Source: F23-D06 sp963620035
GTDB lineage: Bacteria; Bacteroidota; Bacteroidia; Bacteroidales; WCHB1-69
Direction of reading: 5' to 3'
Length of the DNA stretch: 52,023 bases
Assembly: GCA_963620035.1 (NCBI GenBank)
Contig: CAVEXN010000014.1
Location: 1 to 52,023, forward strand
In this document: positions 24,742-32,263 of the stretch, one piece after another
How the letters are laid out: each line of letters starts with the position of its first letter
Position numbering within the stretch: the first letter of the stretch is position 1
The notes under the pieces: model-generated
The model's input: only the letters and a program-made list of their open reading frames with translations
Told to the model about the DNA's origin: nothing
Database searches by the model: none
Translations under genes and position numbers: made by a program

Positions 24742-24767
24742 TCTGCGCCTTTCCACATTGCGTTTCA
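24716..24767. terminator. Bidirectional terminator hairpin shared by the convergent YitT-like and sdaA genes
   Basis: Bases 24716-24737 and 24746-24767 are perfect 22-bp inverted copies around an 8-base loop. The left arm is the end of the YitT-like coding sequence (its TAG falls in the loop) and the right arm ends in the sdaA stop codon. The arm begins with TGAAACG and ends with CGTTTCA, so neither side has a long T run. Confidence 0.75.
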
Positions 24768-25964
24768 GTCTTCGCGGTCTACGAGTGCGAGTCCTCCGGC
24801 GGATGTTTCTTTGTAGAGGCTGGGAAGGTCTTTGCCGGTGAGGTTCATGGTTTTCACCACCTTGTCGAAACTGATGATGTGTTTGCCGTCTGAAAGCATC
24901 GAGAACAGGTTGGCGTCAAGGGCGCGAAGAGCGGCGAACGAGTTGCGCTCGATGCAAGGGATTTGCACCAGTCCGCACACAGGATCGCAAGTGAGTCCGA
25001 GGTGATGCTCGAGTCCCATTTCAGCAGCGTATTCAATCTGCCGCGGCGTTCCCCCGAAGAGCTGGCTTGCAGCCGCGGAAGCCATGGAGCAGGCAGAGCC
25101 TATTTCGCCCTGACAGCCCACCTCGGCGCCCGAGATGGAAGCGTTGGTTTTGATGACGTTGCCGAACAGAGCGGCGGTGGCCATGGCCTTGAGGATGGCC
25201 TTGTCGGAAAAGTCGTGGCTGTGTTTCAGGTGATACAGTACGGCAGGCAGCACGCCGGCAGAGCCGCAGGTTGGCGCCGTCACAATAACACCGCCCGAAG
25301 CGTTCTCTTCGGCAGTGGCGAGCGCGTAGGCTGACACCAGACAACGCCCCTGCAGCGAGGGTTTGTAACTGCGTGCTTTCACATAGTACGAGGGCGCTTT
25401 GCGCTGCAGGTGTAGCCCGCCCGGAATGGCACGGTCGTCCTGCAGCCCGCGCTCAATGGTGGCTTGCATGATGTCCCAACGCTCCTGCAGGTAGTCCCAA
25501 AGGTCCGGGTCTTCATGCTTTTCGGCATACTCCCAGAAAGTCATGCCCTCCTGCTCGATGTGTTTCAAGATCTCGGTGATGGTGTTGTGTTCATAGACTC
25601 TGTGTGCCGATGGTTCCGTATGCCCGTCAGAGAGTGCGCCGCCGCCGATGCTATAGACGGTCCACGAGTCCAGCAGACCGCCGTCTGCCCCGAAGGCCTC
25701 GTAAAACATAGCGTTGGTGTGGAACCGGTGTATAATCTCGGGCTTCCAGACAAAAGTGACCGGCGCTGGAGCGAGTGCCTCGGCGATGGTCTTGTCCGTA
25801 AGATGCCCCTTGCCGGTGGCGGCAAGGCTGCCGAAGAGGGTCACACGATAACGTTGCGCCGTCGGGGTGCGCTGCCGGAACTGCTCCGCGGCGAGGTGCG
25901 GACCCATAGTGTGGCTGCTTGAGGGCCCATGACCTATGCGGTATATGCTTTTGATGGATTCCAT
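24765..25964 (-). CDS. sdaA: L-serine ammonia-lyase, iron-sulfur dependent, single chain
   Basis: The enzyme deaminates L-serine to pyruvate and ammonia using a [4Fe-4S] cluster. The start at 25964 (MESIKSIYRIGHGPSSSHTM) matches the family N-terminus, and the 399-residue length fits the fused beta-plus-alpha single-chain type. Candidate cluster ligands and active-site stretches are APTCGSAGVLPAVLY, GCQGEIGSACSMASA and LTCDPVCGLVQIPCIERNSF. It converges with the YitT-like gene; the two coding ends form one hairpin. No serine transporter is adjacent, although the flanking membrane proteins are of unknown function. Confidence 0.93.
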   Translation of the reverse strand: MESIKSIYRIGHGPSSSHTMGPHLAAEQFRQRTPTAQRYRVTLFGSLAATGKGHLTDKTIAEALAPAPVTFVWKPEIIHRFHTNAMFYEAFGADGGLLDSWTVYSIGGGALSDGHTEPSAHRVYEHNTITEILKHIEQEGMTFWEYAEKHEDPDLWDYLQERWDIMQATIERGLQDDRAIPGGLHLQRKAPSYYVKARSYKPSLQGRCLVSAYALATAEENASGGVIVTAPTCGSAGVLPAVLYHLKHSHDFSDKAILKAMATAALFGNVIKTNASISGAEVGCQGEIGSACSMASAAASQLFGGTPRQIEYAAEMGLEHHLGLTCDPVCGLVQIPCIERNSFAALRALDANLFSMLSDGKHIISFDKVVKTMNLTGKDLPSLYKETSAGGLALVDRED

Positions 25965-26073
25965 AACCAGTCGTTTTGTCAAAGACGATGTAACGTTCCG
26001 GATGCGGAATTATTGCAGCACCATGCATATTGTTCGTTTGACTTTTATCTCTCCACTTTCCCCGATAAAGCCG

Positions 26074-26081
26074 TATCTTTG
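26074..26081 (+). promoter_or_regulatory. Bacteroidetes -7 box (TATCTTTG) before a truncated membrane protein
   Basis: TATCTTTG followed by CAGCC is a good consensus match, 22 bases upstream of the ATG at 26103. No -33 at normal distance was found; the nearest TTTG (26037-26040) is 33 bases away. Confidence 0.45.
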
Positions 26082-26102
26082 CAGCCGTGCGGCACTGTCA
26101 CG

Positions 26103-26405
26103 ATGCCCGGCGAGGGTTTTCCAGTGGCTAATGGCATCGTTGCGGGAATTGAGTTTTCGAAAGTGAAAATCTGCGTTGACATTGCCCTCGTGGTCGTGGC
26201 CGTGATTCTATGCTATGTCTTTTTCGGTGCTTGGCAGTGGTGCATTGTTGGCGTGGGCACGCTCTTCGCTATGGTCTATGTGGGCATGGTGGTGCGCGCC
26301 GCAGGCAAGCGTCTCGGCTGGTTCGACTGGTTGCTGGTCTTCAGCCCTGGCTTCCGTTGTTACCTTTACGGCCTCGCCAAAAGGCTGTTCAAGTCCGACA
26401 AGTAA
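26103..26405 (+). CDS. Short membrane protein matching only the C-terminal half of YczE/YitT-like (DUF6198) proteins
   Basis: The 100-residue product has three hydrophobic segments. Its opening MPGEGFPVANGI, followed by FSKVKICVDIALVVVAVILC, resembles the middle of YczE/YyaS/DUF6198 membrane proteins, in which a similar MPGEG stretch sits about halfway along a roughly 200-residue chain. The N-terminal half is absent: only 138 bases separate this ATG from the divergent sdaA start. The unusual C-terminal tail (GWFDWLLVFSPGFRCYLYGL) is not typical of the family. It may be a 5'-truncated relic, or a shortened gene now driven by the TATCTTTG box just upstream. The family match is from recall of the motif and moderate in certainty. 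Confidence 0.55.
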   Translation: MPGEGFPVANGIVAGIEFSKVKICVDIALVVVAVILCYVFFGAWQWCIVGVGTLFAMVYVGMVVRAAGKRLGWFDWLLVFSPGFRCYLYGLAKRLFKSDK

Positions 26406-26469
26406 CGGTTGGCAAACCGCAGTTTTTTTGTCACTTCTAAGGCTTTTCTACAAAGATTAATAACCATCG

Positions 26470-26551
26470 TTGGAAAAAAGTTGTAATTTTGCGCTTTGAG
26501 AACTGGAAAAAAGTTGTACGGAATAATGGTAAAACTTGGAAAAAAGTTGCA
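26470..26551 (+). repeat. Three direct repeats TGGAAAAAAGTTG(T/C)A phased at 33 bp
   Basis: Copies begin at 26471, 26504 and 26537, exactly 33 bases apart; the core TGGAAAAAAGTTG is identical in all three. The first copy abuts a TAATTTTG -7 box and the third ends nine bases before the ATPase ATG. The arrangement looks like an iterated binding site for autoregulation, or repeats acting in the leader RNA. Confidence 0.85.
26484..26491 (+). promoter_or_regulatory. Bacteroidetes -7 box (TAATTTTG) within the repeat array of the ATPase gene
   Basis: TAATTTTG followed by CGC matches the consensus and begins inside the last bases of the first repeat. Repeats two and three would then lie in the transcribed leader. 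Confidence 0.5.
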
Positions 26552-26559
26552 TTTCTATG

Positions 26560-27855
26560 TTTAAAAGAAAGATATTCAAAGAGTTGCAAGAATGGAAACA
26601 AGATGGGGCAAAAAAAGCCCTGCTGATCAAGGGTGCACGTCAGGTCGGCAAAACAACGGTTGTCCGGCATTTTGCCCGTTTATATTATCAGAATTTTGTT
26701 GAAATAAATTTTGAACAGATGCCGTTGGCCAAGCAGGCTTTTGAGGGAAATCTTGCCCCCAGAACCATTATACTCAATCTTTCGGCTATGGGCCTCGGCC
26801 CTTTTGAACCTGACAAAACGCTTGTCTTTTTCGATGAAATTCAGTCGTGCCCTAAAGCACGAACATCCATAAAATTTTTAGTCGAAGACGGCAAATACGA
26901 CTTTATTGAATCGGGATCGCTTCTCGGAATAAACTATAAAGAAGTATCCTCCTACCCTGTGGGATACGAACACCAGATTGAAATGTATCCTCTCGACTTT
27001 GAGGAGTTTTTGTGGGCTTATGGTATTGGCAGTGATGTGGTTGAAACGCTCAAATCTTGTTGTCAGAATCTATGCCAGGTCCCCGGCTTTTTACATGGCC
27101 AAATCATTGAAAAGTACCGGCATTACCTTATTGTTGGCGGTATGCCCGAAGTGGTAGGTACATTTCTCGAAAACGAGGATCTGACCAAGACAATTTCAAA
27201 CCAGAAAGATATTCTAAATGGATATCGCAACGACATATCAAAGTATGCCGGAAACGAAAAAATGCTGGTCAAGTCAGTGTTTGATGCTATACCAGGACAA
27301 CTCAGCCGTCAGAACAAGCGATTTTTTTTGGCAGACATCGAGAAAAATGCCTCGCACAGGAAATATGGTGTGCCTGCCCAATGGCTGACAGATGCCGGCA
27401 TTTCTTACTTCTCGTTTAATGTTGGGGCTTTTGAACTGCCTTTTACGGACAAGCAGAACACGAAGTTGTACAAGATGTTCTTTTTGGACAGTGGGCTGCT
27501 TTGCGCCACGCTGCTCGACAATATTCAATCAAAAGTGCTTGCGGGCGAAATTGACGTGAATGAAGGGGCACTGACCGAAAATTATGTGGCCGGCGAACTG
27601 GTCAAGCACGGCATTCCGCTACACTACTATGACAGGAAAAGCAAGCACGAACTGGATTTTGTTTTTCCGGAAAACGGAAAAATATCCATTATTGAGGTTA
27701 AGTCAGGAAAGAACTACAAGAGGCATGCTTCGCTCAATATGGCGCGGTCTCTTTTTGCGGACAAAATCGGTCGCTGCATCGTTATGAGCAGCAATAACCT
27801 TGAAACTGACAACGGCATCCTGTATATGCCGCTGTATATGAGCATGTTTATTTAA
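26560..27855 (+). CDS. AAA ATPase with DUF4143 domain
   Basis: The 431-residue protein has an N-terminal AAA domain with Walker A GARQVGKT (about residues 26-33), Walker B TLVFFDEIQ (88-96) and a sensor-like IESGSLLGI. A C-terminal DUF4143 region follows, in which a restriction-endonuclease-like core is suggested by HELDFVF and, 12 residues on, IIEVKSG. These ATPases are abundant and variable in number in Bacteroidetes genomes, usually as single orphan genes, and have no established function; defence and mobile-element roles have been considered. Three phased repeats precede the ATG at 26560. The coding sequence looks more A/T-rich than its neighbours, which fits recent acquisition. Confidence 0.9.
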   Translation, partial: FKRKIFKELQEWKQDGAKKALLIKGARQVGKTTVVRHFARLYYQNFVEINFEQMPLAKQAFEGNLAPRTIILNLSAMGLGPFEPDKTLVFFDEIQSCPKARTSIKFLVEDGKYDFIESGSLLGINYKEVSSYPVGYEHQIEMYPLDFEEFLWAYGIGSDVVETLKSCCQNLCQVPGFLHGQIIEKYRHYLIVGGMPEVVGTFLENEDLTKTISNQKDILNGYRNDISKYAGNEKMLVKSVFDAIPGQLSRQNKRFFLADIEKNASHRKYGVPAQWLTDAGISYFSFNVGAFELPFTDKQNTKLYKMFFLDSGLLCATLLDNIQSKVLAGEIDVNEGALTENYVAGELVKHGIPLHYYDRKSKHELDFVFPENGKISIIEVKSGKNYKRHASLNMARSLFADKIGRCIVMSSNNLETDNGILYMPLYMSMFI

Positions 27856-27945
27856 AATCCTATTATGCTTTCAAAGTCTGTGTACTTTCTTGCACAATCT
27901 TTAGACCGTATTTGCGTTATGAACCAAAAATTTAAATTCACACTT

Positions 27946-28776
27946 ATGAAGAAATCATTGATTTTAGTCTGTGCCGTTGCGATGTTCTCTGCCTGTGGGT
28001 CGCACAAGAAAGGCGCGGAACCGCAAATGGGCACTAAATCGCTGGTGCTCTACTATTCGCAGACAGGAACAACGAAGAAAGTGGCCGAACTCATCAGCCA
28101 GAAAACCGGCGCGGACATCGAGGCCATAGATGCCGTTAATCCGTACGACGGCGATTACGACCAGACGATTGCACGCGGAAGACAGGAGATTGAGAACAAT
28201 ATCTTGCCGGACATCAATCCGTTGCAAAGCCGAATTGAGGATTATGACACGGTCTATCTTGGCTTTCCCGTATGGTTTGGCACGTATGCCCCGCCGATGG
28301 GAAGGCTGGTCAAGGACACTGACTTTGCCGGCAAGGTGCTGATTCCGTTCTGCACGTTCGGAAGCGGCGGTTTGGAGTCGAGTGTTGCAAACCTCAAAGC
28401 AGCACAGCCCAACAGCACTGTTCTAGAAGGTTTCGGTATCCGCGCTGCACGTATGGATGCGGTCTCTGCCGAACTGGACCAGTTCCTGATACGGCTCGGA
28501 ATCCTTCCAGGCACCGCTGCGCCTCTGCCTCAATACGGCACGCCCGCCCCTGTGACGGCCGACGAAAAAGCACTGTTTGACGAGGCTTGCGGCGACTATC
28601 CTATGCCGCTGGGCATCCCCTTGAACGTTGCCAAAGCCGACGGCCAGGAATGCATGTACTATTGCTTTACAACTGAAAGTAAAAGACCTGACGGCGAAAG
28701 CATGTCTTTTAAGATATATGTGGTGAAACCCGCTGCCGACGGCAGCAAGGCTGAATTTACAAAGGTGGTGCGTTAA
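27946..28776 (+). CDS. Flavodoxin-like lipoprotein
   Basis: The ATG at 27946 gives a lipoprotein leader (MKKSLILVCAVAMFSAC, cysteine at 17) and 276 residues. The flavodoxin fold follows: an FMN phosphate-binding loop in LVLYYSQTGTTKKVAEL, then YDTVYLGFPVWFGTYAPPMG and IPFCTFGSGGLESS. After residue 180 there is an extension not found in simple flavodoxins (ADEKALFDEACGDYPMP onward). A lipid-anchored flavodoxin should act outside the cytoplasm, probably at the periplasmic face, as a quinone or other redox reductase. An ATG at 27919 is an alternative start. It follows the ATPase gene by 90 bases and is ended by a strong hairpin. Confidence 0.85.
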   Translation: MKKSLILVCAVAMFSACGSHKKGAEPQMGTKSLVLYYSQTGTTKKVAELISQKTGADIEAIDAVNPYDGDYDQTIARGRQEIENNILPDINPLQSRIEDYDTVYLGFPVWFGTYAPPMGRLVKDTDFAGKVLIPFCTFGSGGLESSVANLKAAQPNSTVLEGFGIRAARMDAVSAELDQFLIRLGILPGTAAPLPQYGTPAPVTADEKALFDEACGDYPMPLGIPLNVAKADGQECMYYCFTTESKRPDGESMSFKIYVVKPAADGSKAEFTKVVR

Positions 28777-28803
28777 CGGACCTTTTCATTACCACACAAT
28801 GCC

Positions 28804-28845
28804 GAAACCCCAACAAAGCTTCTCATGGCGTGTTGTTGGGGTTTC
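28804..28845 (+). terminator. Terminator after the flavodoxin-like gene
   Basis: GAAACCCCAACAA (28804-28816) pairs perfectly with TTGTTGGGGTTTC (28833-28845) around a 16-base loop; AAGTTTTTTC follows. It lies 27 bases after the stop and ends the plus-strand transcript before the convergent riboflavin kinase gene. Confidence 0.75.
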
Positions 28846-28868
28846 AAGTTTTTTCTTGTGTGTGAGAA

Positions 28869-29267
28869 TCAGATTTTGTCAGATTCTGGAATCCCGATGA
28901 GGGTGGCGAAAAACCGTTTCACAGATTCGCGGTCATGCTCCATCTGCCTGATCAGTTCGTCTGTGTCTGAAAACTTTTTCTCCTCCCGAATTTTGCGGAC
29001 AATGTAGAATGAGACGTTTTTACCGTAAATGTCTTGTCTGAAGTCGAATATGTTGACTTCGACGGTCAAGGCAGTCATGTGCAGGGTAGGGCGGCTGCCC
29101 ACATAGAGCATGCCATAATAGAGTGAGTCCTCGATGCGCACTTTTACGGCGAACACGCCTTTGTCGAGGCTTACTTCGTCTGTTGTCCGCAAGTTTGCCG
29201 TAGGGAAGCCGAACGATTTCCCATTGTTAAGGCCGTGGATGACCGTCCCGTTTATCCAGCCGCCCAT
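28869..29267 (-). CDS. Stand-alone riboflavin kinase
   Basis: The enzyme phosphorylates riboflavin to FMN. In most bacteria this activity is the C-terminal half of bifunctional RibF (kinase plus FAD synthetase). Here the 132-residue protein contains only the kinase domain, starting directly with INGTVIHGLNNGKSFGFPTA, then the GVFAVKV strand, VEVNIFDFRQDIYGK with the likely catalytic Glu, and REEKKFSDTDELI near the C-terminus. The ATG is one base after the sufB stop, so this is a natural gene start and not a decayed RibF. It is the last gene of the trxB-sufB operon. Adenylation to FAD must be done by another protein outside the window. Confidence 0.88.
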   Translation of the reverse strand: MGGWINGTVIHGLNNGKSFGFPTANLRTTDEVSLDKGVFAVKVRIEDSLYYGMLYVGSRPTLHMTALTVEVNIFDFRQDIYGKNVSFYIVRKIREEKKFSDTDELIRQMEHDRESVKRFFATLIGIPESDKI

Positions 29268-29268
29268 T

Positions 29269-30720
29269 TTATCCGATGCTTCCTGCCAGACTGATGCTCA
29301 GTAGTTTCTGGGCTTCAACAGCAAACTCCATCGGAAGTTTGCCTAACACGTCTTTGGCGTATCCGTTTACAATCAGGCTGATGGCGCTCTCCTTGTCGAT
29401 GCCGCGCTGTTGGCAATAAAAGAGTTGGTCTTCAGATATTTTTGAGGTGGTGGCCTCATGTTCCACGACAGACGAGGGGTTGGCACATTTGATGTCGGGC
29501 CAGGTGTGCGCTCCGCAGGCATCGCCCATCAGCAGAGAGTCGCACTGTGAGAAGTTCCGTGCATTTTCGGCGTTTTTGGCCACTTTGACGAGACCGCGGT
29601 AGCTGTTCTGGCTTTTGCCTGCCGAGATGCCCTTGGATACAATCAGACTTCGGGTGTTGCGCCCCAAGTGGATCATCTTGGTGCCGGTGTCAGCCTGCTG
29701 GAAGTTGTTGGTTACCGCCACGGAAAAGAATTCGCCCGCCGAATTGTCGCCCAGCAGGACGCACCCGGGGTATTTCCACGTTATGGCCGAGCCGGTTTCC
29801 ACTTGGGTCCAGGATATTTTGGAGTTGGCGCCTTTGCACAGTCCGCGTTTCGTGACCAAATTATAGATGCCGCCGTTCCCGTTCTTGTCGCCGGGATACC
29901 AGTTCTGCACGGTGGAGTATTTGATTTCAGCGTCTTTCAGGGCCACCAGTTCCACGACGGCGGCATGCAGTTGGTTCTCGTCGCGTTGCGGGGCAGTGCA
30001 GCCCTCCATATAGCTGACGTAGGCGCCCTCGTCGGCAATGAGCAGGGTGCGCTCAAATTGTCCCGTGCCGGCTGCATTGATCCTGAAGTAGGTGGAGAGT
30101 TCTATTGGGCAGTGTACGCCTTTGGGAATGTAACAGAATGAGCCCTCGCTGAACACGGCGGAGTTGAGGGCGGCATAGAAGTTGTCGGTGTAGGGTACCA
30201 CGGAACCTAAATATTGCCTTACCAGTTCCGGATATTGCCGGATGGCCTCGCCAAAAGAGCAGAAGATGATGCCTTGCTTCTTTAAGGTTTCTGAAAAGGT
30301 GGTTTTGACAGAAACGGAATCCATGACAGCATCCACCGCCACACCTGCCAGTATTTTCTGTTCTTGGAGATTGATGCCCAGTTTGTTGAACGTGTCAACC
30401 AACTCGGGGTCGGCTTCATCGAGGCTGTTCAGTTGCTTTTTCTTCTTCGGAATGGCAAGATAGGTGATGTCTTGGTAGTCAGGACGTTTGAAGTCGAGGT
30501 GTCCCCACTTTGGCTCTTTCAGGGTAATCCAGTGCCGGTATGCTTTCAGCCGGAATTCGAGCAGCCATTCGGGCTCCTCCTTGCGGGCTGAAATCATACG
30601 GATGACTTGTTCGTTGAGGCCTTTTGGAAAATCTTCGATGTCGATGTCGGAAACGAATCCGTATCTGTATTCGTTTGTGGTTATCTCGTTGATGATGCTC
30701 TGGTCGTTTTCTTCTTTCAT
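29269..30720 (-). CDS. sufB: Fe-S cluster assembly protein SufB
   Basis: SufB is the scaffold subunit of the SufBC2D complex that builds [Fe-S] clusters in the cytoplasm. The 483-residue protein has normal length and typical stretches: EPEWLLEFRLKAYRHW near residue 52, YIPKGVHCPIELSTYFRIN in the middle, and SKISEDQLFYCQQRGIDKES near the C-terminus. The gene is usually followed by sufC and sufD, but here it is followed one base later by riboflavin kinase and preceded by trxB (34-base gap). The partner genes must be elsewhere. The complex is known to bind reduced flavin, so the flavin-enzyme neighbours make sense. Confidence 0.95.
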   Translation of the reverse strand: MKEENDQSIINEITTNEYRYGFVSDIDIEDFPKGLNEQVIRMISARKEEPEWLLEFRLKAYRHWITLKEPKWGHLDFKRPDYQDITYLAIPKKKKQLNSLDEADPELVDTFNKLGINLQEQKILAGVAVDAVMDSVSVKTTFSETLKKQGIIFCSFGEAIRQYPELVRQYLGSVVPYTDNFYAALNSAVFSEGSFCYIPKGVHCPIELSTYFRINAAGTGQFERTLLIADEGAYVSYMEGCTAPQRDENQLHAAVVELVALKDAEIKYSTVQNWYPGDKNGNGGIYNLVTKRGLCKGANSKISWTQVETGSAITWKYPGCVLLGDNSAGEFFSVAVTNNFQQADTGTKMIHLGRNTRSLIVSKGISAGKSQNSYRGLVKVAKNAENARNFSQCDSLLMGDACGAHTWPDIKCANPSSVVEHEATTSKISEDQLFYCQQRGIDKESAISLIVNGYAKDVLGKLPMEFAVEAQKLLSISLAGSIG

Positions 30721-30754
30721 TGTTGTTGGGTTGATGGGTGTTTCTGGACGGTGT

Positions 30755-31699
30755 TCATTCGTGTTCCATCAAAAAACGGGCGACTTCCATGCCGGCCACG
30801 GCACCGGAAGCCGCGGCAACAATGGCTTGGCGGTAAACGGGGTCTTGCACGTCGCCGGCCGCCCAGACGCCTTCGATGGCGGTGCGGCAGGTGCCGGGTG
30901 TGGTGACAATGTAGCCTTGGCTGTCAAGTTCGAGTTTTCCTGCGACAAGGTCGGTGACGGGTGTCACGCCGATGGCCTCAAAAACGCCGTCCACCGCGAG
31001 GGTGGTTTCCTCTTCCGTCTCTTTGTTCTTGATGCGCAACCCGGTCACTTTCTTGATGAACCCTTTCCGTTCCCCGGTGATTTCGAGGGGAAGCGTGTTC
31101 CAGCAGACCTCAATGTTCGGGGCAGCAAATACCTGCTTCTGTAGTGATATGGTGCCGCGGAACTGGTTGCGGCGGTGTACGATATAGACTTTGGTGCAGA
31201 GTTTGGACAGGTAGAGCGCGTCTTCAAGGGCTGTGTCGCCGCCGCCGATGACTACGGTGGTTTTGTTCCTGAAGAAATTGCCGTCGCAGGTGGCGCATGC
31301 GGAAACACCGAAGCCGCGGTATTCCTGTTCGCCGGGAAGGTTGAGCCAGCGGGCTTGCGCACCGGTGGCTATGATGACGGTGTCGGCCATGACTTCCTTC
31401 TCATCGTTAAGCATGCAGCGGAACGGGCGCGCTGAAAAGTCTATGCTGGTGATGAAGCCGGGAAGCATGCGCGTGCCCGTGCGGAGTGCCTGCTGGCGGA
31501 TGTCATCCATGATGACGGCACCGGAAGCCGTTTGCGGGTATCCTGGAAAATTCTCCACTTCAGGGGTGATGGTTAACTGCCCGCCCGGCTGAACGCCTTC
31601 AATCAGCAACGGGTTGAGGTCGGCACGTGAGGTGTAAATTCCGGCGGTGTAACCGGCAGGACCTGAGCCTATGATAAGGCATCTGACATGTTCTGACAT
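30755..31699 (-). CDS. trxB: Thioredoxin reductase
   Basis: TrxB uses NADPH and FAD to reduce thioredoxin. The start at 31699 gives 314 residues, the usual length, and follows the promoter box at 31730-31737; the longer open frame begins before the box. Motifs are the FAD-binding IIGSGPAGYTAGIYTSRA, the redox-active CATC (residues 135-138), the NADPH-binding VVIGGGDTALEDALYL, and the closing GVWAAGDVQDPVYRQAIVAA. It is the first gene of the operon that continues with sufB and riboflavin kinase. Confidence 0.95.
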   Translation of the reverse strand: MSEHVRCLIIGSGPAGYTAGIYTSRADLNPLLIEGVQPGGQLTITPEVENFPGYPQTASGAVIMDDIRQQALRTGTRMLPGFITSIDFSARPFRCMLNDEKEVMADTVIIATGAQARWLNLPGEQEYRGFGVSACATCDGNFFRNKTTVVIGGGDTALEDALYLSKLCTKVYIVHRRNQFRGTISLQKQVFAAPNIEVCWNTLPLEITGERKGFIKKVTGLRIKNKETEEETTLAVDGVFEAIGVTPVTDLVAGKLELDSQGYIVTTPGTCRTAIEGVWAAGDVQDPVYRQAIVAAASGAVAGMEVARFLMEHE

Positions 31700-31729
31700 A
31701 ATTGTTTCGTCTGTTTTTTTATCGGAGTG

Positions 31730-31737
31730 CAAAAATA
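31730..31737 (-). promoter_or_regulatory. Bacteroidetes -7 box (TATTTTTG) for the trxB-sufB-riboflavin kinase operon
   Basis: The minus-strand TATTTTTG followed by CAC lies about 30 bases upstream of the trxB ATG. No clear -33 element. It is the only such box seen upstream of these three genes. Confidence 0.5.
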
Positions 31738-31780
31738 ATCTTTTTATCTGTTGTTGCGGAAAGCGTGATGACGGCCGCAC

Positions 31781-32263
31781 CTAATAACCGGATCGGGAGT
31801 TCATGACGATACGCCACTCGTTGTTCTGCTCGTCGGTGTACTCGAAAATCATCTCACGCCTCGAAAGCTTCTTCACAGAGGCATTGTAACTGTATTTTTT
31901 GCCCAATACGGTGAACTGCATGACCAAGTTACGGTAGTTGTTTTCGAAATGCCAGCTTCCGTATGTGGATTTTCGGTACTCGCCGTTGTGGTAGGCCATC
32001 ACCTGAAGGATGTAGTCGGCATAGATGTAATAATAGGTGCCGGGGTTGTTGGCCAGACAACCTGTCTCGCTGACGGCAATGCTTGCGGTGGAGTCTATCT
32101 GCGTGCCGTTGAGGTAGGTGTGTGTGATTTGCCAGAAGCCGACAATGCGGTATTCGGGGTCGTGGAAACTTAAGCCGGGTCCTTCGGGATAACGGCATCC
32201 CGCCAAGACGAAAAGTGCAAAGAACACGGCGTATACGGTTCTGAAGTTTTTCATAGGGGTCAA
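31781..32263 (-). CDS. Putative lipocalin-like lipoprotein of unknown function
   Basis: The 160-residue protein has a good lipoprotein leader (AVFFALFVLAGC, cysteine at residue 23). The mature part contains IVGFWQITHTYLNGTQIDST and a row of short strands ending EYTDEQNNEWRIVM, the general look of the small lipocalin-like or DUF5004-like Bacteroidetes lipoproteins. I cannot assign a specific family. The start overlaps the sirtuin stop by four bases (ATGA), with an alternative ATG three codons later, so it is probably cotranslated with the sirtuin. A periplasm- or outer-membrane-anchored protein paired with a cytoplasmic deacylase has no obvious functional logic. Confidence 0.7.
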   Translation of the reverse strand: MTPMKNFRTVYAVFFALFVLAGCRYPEGPGLSFHDPEYRIVGFWQITHTYLNGTQIDSTASIAVSETGCLANNPGTYYYIYADYILQVMAYHNGEYRKSTYGSWHFENNYRNLVMQFTVLGKKYSYNASVKKLSRREMIFEYTDEQNNEWRIVMNSRSGY

